A stretch of DNA of 64,000 bases from Cryptomeria japonica (Eukaryota; Streptophyta; Pinopsida; Cupressales; Cupressaceae). Location of the stretch: positions 260,763,386-260,827,385 of the forward strand of contig NC_081406.1 in the NCBI RefSeq assembly GCF_030272615.1, in the 5' to 3' direction. A program made the translations under genes and the position numbers. The notes under the pieces are model-generated. The model was not told the origin of the DNA and did no database searches. It saw nothing but the letters and a program-made list of their open reading frames with translations. Numbering within the stretch: the stretch's first letter is position 1; the number at the start of each line of letters is the position of its first letter. Shown one piece after another: positions 59,150-64,000 of the stretch.

Positions 59150-59830
59150 CTATGTTTGTCTAAGTAGAGGCTTATCAAGTTTGGTGTACCCAAGGAAATT
59201 ATGGACCAGCAGCAAGCTAGCTTGGTAGCATATTCGAAAGCTCTCATTTTGGCACAAGCAGGGGGGACACTGGAAAAGGTTGTTGAAATCTAGCTTTACA
59301 CCTACCAATTGCATTTGCTTGAAAGTTTCTAACCAAATCCTTTTTGTGCATATCCTGCAACATTGCAATCCATGAGACCATATATATTAGAATACCGCCA
59401 TTTTTGTCTATGCTTTGATGGATGTCCATATCCGATTTTCAAAGCTTCCATTTTGACACAGGCAGGGAGGATGTTAGCAAAGGTTTTGGAATTTGGCTTT
59501 ACACCTGCCAATTGCATTTTCTTGAAAGTTCCTAAATCCTTTCGATGAATCTATTATGTGCATATCATGCAATCATTATATTCCATGAGACCACATTTCT
59601 TTCGAGCATTTTGTCAAACAATTCACGTGCCTTGTCGATGCTTCCACATTTTTCATACGTCTACCACAACATTTGTAACTACAAAAAACCCCTTTCCATT
59701 ATGCTTTGGTGGATTTTCATACCCTGTTCCAAAACTCCCATTTTGGTACAAATAAAGAGTATGCTGGCAAAAGTTGTTGAAGATCCAATGCTTGATGATT
59801 GTCCGATACAGGGCTTGAGCCCAATCCTGC
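59150..59830 (-). pseudogene. PLS-type pentatricopeptide repeat (PPR) gene relic
   Basis: Read on the minus strand from about 59,830 down, in shifting frames, the sequence matches plant PLS-class PPR proteins: SSTTFASIL...CTKMGVLEQGMKIHQSIMERGF, then [15 protein letters not shown] and [13 protein letters not shown] second repeat follows with MQLAGVKPNSKTFANILPAC and EALKIG, GYAQKGF, and part of a third with MQLVGVKLDF. At least three frameshifts and several stops break it. PPR proteins bind organellar RNA and the PLS class acts in RNA editing. No DYW domain, start or organelle signal is seen, so this is an internal fragment. The two near-identical MQLxGVK units lie about 170 bp apart. Confidence 0.82.
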
Positions 59831-60728
59831 AAGAGGGAGATGAGAGCAAAGACGAAAAAAAAAGATTAGAATTTGATAAATCAGAACAAGGAAATGAATA
59901 TCTATTGGCATCACGTAAGGTAGCTTGAGAGTTTCAGCACTTCAGCGATGTGTCTGTTTTGTATGCATCCTAAAATCACAACAAAAGAAGTACCATGTGT
60001 TGAATCGGTAGCTCTTGAATAGGGATTTTAGGGTTATTTAAATCAGAGTAGATTTGGAAATCAAATTAAATTTGCACATATTAATGCCTTGAAAATCTAA
60101 ACAAAATTGTTTGTATGACATGAATTAGCAGGCAGCTAGTAAATACGTACGACAATTAAGATCACCAGTTTAATTTTCCAACGACGGCACATTTATCATA
60201 TTTTCCCAGCAACGGCTAATAAGCCTATCATAATTACCAATAATTTAAGGCTTTGGCTATTCTCCACATAAAATGGCAGGGCCATGGCATGTGGGAGATT
60301 ACATGATGTGGAACGGCGGGTCCATGAAGAAGAGGCATGGGGTGGCAGAGGTCAAAAGATGACGAACAGGGTGGCCAGCATCGGCAAGCGAGTTTTTGTC
60401 AAGGTCATCGGACGATGACGTACAATGATTTGGAATTTGATTTTCTTTTTGAAAAGAGAAAAAAAAAGTTGGGATTTGCGAATGGGGTAAACAAATGCCA
60501 TGACCAAAAGAGGAGGGAGAAATACGCGGTGTGTGGTTAGTTTGCATGTATTCCAGCTGGTTAGGGATTACTTGCAGAATGGAGCTTTTAGATCGCAGTT
60601 GGTGGTGGCCGAAGAGTCTTTAGATTGTCGGTCTTGGCAAATTTCTTCATGCATTTAAAGAATCTTTTCGAATTTTTTCAAAGTCTTTAGGCAAATGTCA
60701 TAATATTTTGCAGAGTCTGCAGAAAAGC
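59831..60728. other. unassigned DNA
   Basis: No gene is supported. A 24-bp motif (60255-60278, GGCTATTCTCCACATAAAAT...) shared with the inverted-repeat area at 62.9-64 kb lies here. Short open frames at 60,300-60,547 on both strands overlap each other and have no recognised domain. Confidence 0.4.
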
Positions 60729-60911
60729 ATGGTAAGTGTGCAAAAAAATAGTTTAATCAATTTATTTTTAAAAAATGCTTTGGCTTGGCTTGTTTTATGT
60801 AATTTTTGCCATTGTTTTGTGTTGTTCGCACTGCAGGGAAGTCTCCCTATTAGCGTCGAGGTTTTGGAGGCTGAGTCGTGGAGGTTTTTAAGCGAGGTTG
60901 ACCTCCCTTAG
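60729..60911 (+). other. possible small spliced transcript (weak)
   Basis: The ATG at 60729-60731 is directly followed by a consensus donor GTAAGTGTG (60732), and a good acceptor TTTTGTGTTGTTCGCACTGCAG ends at 60836. Joining them gives a 25-codon frame ending at TAG 60911 with a start codon exactly at the exon end. Splice strings of this quality arise by chance, and the peptide was not recognised. Confidence 0.2.
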
Positions 60912-61004
60912 AGGTATATATATTGTCCAATACTTGTTGCCATTTTGTCATGCTGGTAGGGACTATGGAAGAGGAATGTTTGGTTGTTTAATGTTTATAG
61001 AGTC

Positions 61005-61465
61005 CGCAATAATAAATTTGGAGAGTGGACTAGGGTTTCCTATCTATTGTAAAACTATGGAAATTTTGAATTTTGCTCATTTTGTATGTCTATTTTGCAT
61101 GGATTTGGACCCCCTGTCAGGACTGGTAATGCTAATGTACAGGAAAGTTTTTTGAGAGTCCAGTATTCGGTGTGGCTTGTTAAAAATCAAGAGGGTTTAT
61201 GTAATGTTTTGAATTGTTTGTAGGGATTGTAATAATTGTCATGACGGTTTTTGTAATGTTTTGAATTATTTCTAGGGATTGTAATAAATTTGGGGAGCGG
61301 ACTAGGGTTTTTGAGAAGACTTAAAATTTTAGAAATTTTGAATTTTGCCTAGTCTATATGCGAACGTCTGTATGTCTCTTTTGTGTATACGCATTTTTTG
61401 ATCACCTATCGGGACAGATGTTAAAAGAGACAGAACTTTTGTACAATGTAGTATTTGGTGTGTTG
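61005..61465 (+). repeat. diverged tandem duplication of about 270 bp
   Basis: AATAAATTTGGAGAGTGGACTAGGGTTTC...GAAATTTTGAATTTTGC...GTATGTCT and ...AGTATTCGGTGTG (61,011-61,175) recur as AATAAATTTGGGGAGCGGACTAGGGTTT...GTATTTGGTGTG (61,283-61,460). Confidence 0.75.
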
Positions 61466-61646
61466 GGAAATGCATGATGGTCTTGTACACATTCATACTG
61501 GCTTGGTAGGAATCCTGAGTGTTCTGTACACATCTGGTCTAGCCATGTGAAAAACACAATGGCTTTTAACTGTGTATCACCACGGCATGGCATTGTAGAT
61601 AACACAAAAGATTAGAACAATGTGAAATAGGTGTTTTTGAATATAC

Positions 61647-61819
61647 CTAGATGCCACATCAATCTTTGAAGTAATTCGAATTTCTCTAACGATGCAATGT
61701 ATTTTATTAACTGTGTATCTGTTGGTAAGTCTTGCTCATCTTCAAACAACTTTAGTTGACAATCCATATTTCCATGTAAAGTTTCTAAATCATACCCAAC
61801 TTTACTAATTGTTATGTCT
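61647..61819 (-). other. possible isolated exon, unknown protein (weak)
   Basis: On the minus strand a 173-bp open stretch is bounded by an acceptor-like GTTGTAG and a donor-like CTAG/GTATAT. It reads as ordinary protein (VGYDLETLHGNMDCQLKLFE ... TDTQLIKYIASLEKFELLQR). Composition is balanced, unlike the AT-rich surroundings. No family was recognised. It could be an exon of a gene lying outside or a relic. Confidence 0.25.
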
Positions 61820-61935
61820 CTACAACTTGTTTCTTGATGTTTTTTTTTTTGTTTTTGCTTTAAGAACCATTTCACCATTTAATTTCATGTGCTTTTTGGA
61901 AAATGGTGCATGTAAAAATTGCCTATTTCTTATTT

Positions 61936-62590
61936 TGTTGTTACAACCTCTCGAAACCCCATTTATTTTCCCTAAATGGCATCAACCTGTGTTGAAATCC
62001 ACAATGTATTCCACACATCACTGTTGTTCCATTGCACTACTCTGATATTATCACTATTTCAAGTAGGAGATGTCTCCACATCCATTTCACAAAGTGGATT
62101 ATATCACTAGGCTAATCTATTTGCACCCAAGGCAAAAAAGTAGGTTATTTGCAATGGTACTTTAGGTGGTTGCAAAAATGAATGTTTTTCTCATGCACAC
62201 GGTTAAAAAAATGCCTCTTTTGTGCTACATCGTAGGAGTGCTCCAAAGTCAGTGTTTTTTTTTTCAAAATGGCACACCCCTATTACATTCTTCACTGTTG
62301 CAACCGCTCCAAACCCCTCGCGGTTATTCCACAATCATACACGCAAAAAGTGTTATTTCCTTTTCATTGTTGCAACCACTCCAAACCCTCTGTGTTTTTC
62401 TCCAAAATGGCACTCGCTTCCGTTGAAATCCCCAGTGTATTCCACACGCCACAACTGTTCCATTGTGCTACTGTGATATTATCACTATTTGGAGTAGGAG
62501 ATGTCTCTACCTCCATTTCACAAAGTGTATTATTCACTGGACAAAACTATCTACACCCATGGCAGAAAACTAGGTTATTTGCAACCCATT
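61936..62590 (+). repeat. tandem duplication of about 430 bp with a partial third copy
   Basis: 61,936-62,160 and 62,369-62,590 share TTGTTRCAACC, GTATTCCACAC, TGATATTATCACTATTT and GTAGGAGATGTCTC in order, then a region with YTAGGTTATTTGCAA. A partial copy (TTCACTGTTGCAACCGCTCCAAACCC) sits at about 62,290. Confidence 0.8.
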
Positions 62591-62778
62591 TGGAAAACTA
62601 AAATTTATTCTTATTATCAAATTGGAATTGAATTTCCCATTCACACCATTGACGTCGGCTTGATTTTTGAACAATGGTCTTCTAAATTCATTATTTGTAA
62701 TTTTCAGTCTATGTCAGCATTCCCAAATTCCTTATCATTAGTTGGTCATGTAAGAATAGTAAGTGCTTGTGTTTTGAA

Positions 62779-63425
62779 TCTGAATGTTTGGTAGGCATTA
62801 TGTCATTGACATTTGAAAATTTGGAAAACTTTACAATGGAGAAATTGTTTGGTAGCTTCAATATGATTGTTTTGAATTCATTTTGACAATGACAATATAA
62901 TTGATTTGGAATTGCATGCAATGAAGCTATGTGAATCCCAAATAGTGGGGGCTATTCTGTACACAAAATAGCACTATTGGGCATATATGTATATGTATAT
63001 GTATATGTATATATTTGGCACTACTTATTTGTCCTTTCCCTTTTGGTCATGGCTTTTCTTTAGCTCATTCACGGATTCCAAATATTGTCTACAAAAAAAG
63101 CACTATTGAGAATATATGTATACATGTGTGTGTGTGTGTGTGTATGTACACACACAAAATGGCCAACGCTTCACATGGGGCCCAATACAACTCCACGTAT
63201 GTATGCCCATGCCCATACTCCACGTTAAGCGTGCTATTTTATGTGGACAATAGCCACTTCCATTTGGGATTCACACAGCTCCATTGCATGTAATTCCAAA
63301 TCAATTTTATTGTTATTGTCAAAATGCATTCAAAACAATCATACTCAAGCTACCAAACAATCACTCCATTGTAAATTTTTCCAAACTTTTTAAATGTCAA
63401 TGGCATAATGCCTGCCAAACTTTAG
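62779..63425. mobile_element. inverted-repeat (foldback/MITE-like) element
   Basis: A left arm (62779-62973) and a right arm (63231-63425) of about 195 bp are reverse complements along their whole length, with scattered mismatches. Outer ends are GTTTGGTAGGCATTATG and CATAATGCCTGCCAAAC. The 257-bp loop holds a (GTATAT)n and a (TG)n run and a direct repeat (ACAAAATAGCACTATTG / ACAAAAAAAGCACTATTG). No target duplication was found, so the superfamily is open. Confidence 0.75.
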
Positions 63426-63927
63426 ATAACTTTACACGAAAATATGGATTACAGCCAGAAAGGAATTACGACAGCCACAGTGCATGGGAAACTTCCTGGC
63501 AAATCATTCTGGCTGGCTTTCGTAATAGGAATGGACAACACCAAGCTTTTTTTTGTTGCTAACAACTATGTGGAAAAAATAGCCTTACGACACAGTGTTT
63601 ATTTTTTGCATGCTGCAAGTTTTAGGAGTGGCAAAACAAGGGTTTTTATGATCGCGTGAAAGAGGGAGCTTGGATTGGAGGGTGGATAGAAAAGAATTTG
63701 ATAGTTAAAAATCATTGAGTAAGAAACATCATCTTATTTATTTTGCAATTTTAGTTGCAGATGAAACTTTTTTACGTTTAGGGCTTGTGAAAGGTGCATT
63801 TTTGGCTCATTTCTGATAGTACAATTTATAGAACTTTTGTGAAGGCAGCATTTGTCAACTACAAAGTCTCCATATCTAATTTTGAGCTTAACGCAGTGGG
63901 TTCGATGTGCTGCAAGTTTGAGGAGGC
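63426..63927. other. unassigned DNA
   Basis: No gene is supported; short frames on both strands overlap and lack domains. Confidence 0.4.
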
Positions 63928-63990
63928 GTGCTATCTTATGTGGAGAATAACCCATGGAGGGAAGCATCTATTCTCCACATAAAATAGCAT
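63928..63990. repeat. short hairpin made of two copies of the 24-bp motif
   Basis: TATGTGGAGAATA (63937-63949) and TATTCTCCACATA (63969-63981) are perfect reverse complements, 19 bp apart. Both belong to the motif GGCTATTCTCCACATAAAATAGCA, also at 60255, 62950 and 63231. Confidence 0.8.
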
Positions 63991-64000
63991 GCCATACATG

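Overview
This is a gene-poor stretch of plant nuclear DNA made almost entirely of nested, decaying LTR retrotransposons. The family content points to a seed plant with a large, repeat-rich genome: Ty1/Copia elements primed by initiator-Met tRNA, Tat-type Ty3/Gypsy elements with two RNase H domains, and a PLS-type pentatricopeptide (PPR) gene relic. The old, point-mutated state of the repeats would fit a gymnosperm, but the species cannot be fixed from this window. No intact protein-coding gene was found.

Layout. 1-2768: unassigned flank ending in a coding-like relic. 2769-10335 (+): a large non-autonomous Copia-type element with 1.16-1.18 kb LTRs. It has a zinc-knuckle gag and, in place of a recognisable pol, one very long second ORF (ORF2, about 1,044 codons) preceded by its own TATA-like box. 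10336-13657: degenerate flank, including a minus-strand gag-like relic of an old Gypsy element (called E here). 13663-22724 (-): Gypsy A, with TSD GAGGT; it has gag and protease but no reverse transcriptase or integrase. 22730-24858: the rest of E's leader. 24864-47909 (+): Gypsy B, with TSD AGTGG, a complete Tat-type domain set and two RNase H domains. Its 5' LTR was split by Copia C (26003-32795, TSD TTCTC), which has a full gag-PR-INT-RT-RH set, all inactivated. 47915-49508: E resumes and ends in its minus-strand LTR terminus. 49636-53280 (-): a short Copia-like element D, whose 5' LTR holds a solo LTR F (51998-53184, TSD ATAAG). 53281-64000: non-LTR DNA with microsatellites, a 60-bp minisatellite, several diverged duplications, a PPR pseudogene (59.15-59.83 kb, minus strand), two weak exon candidates and a 647-bp inverted-repeat element.

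Insertion order follows from the nesting: E first, then A and B into E, then C into B; separately D, then F into D. Copia C and the two-ORF element share the same primer site, a CCAAAGGGGGAGAT polypurine tract, a C-rich LTR end and dispersed ACCGGT-like motifs, so C-type proteins are plausible helpers for the two-ORF element. Decay is dominated by C-to-T and G-to-A changes. ORF2 carries 11 in-frame stops and no frameshift.

The least ordinary item is the two-ORF non-autonomous element. The other observations mostly concern mutation pattern, nesting and repeat structure.
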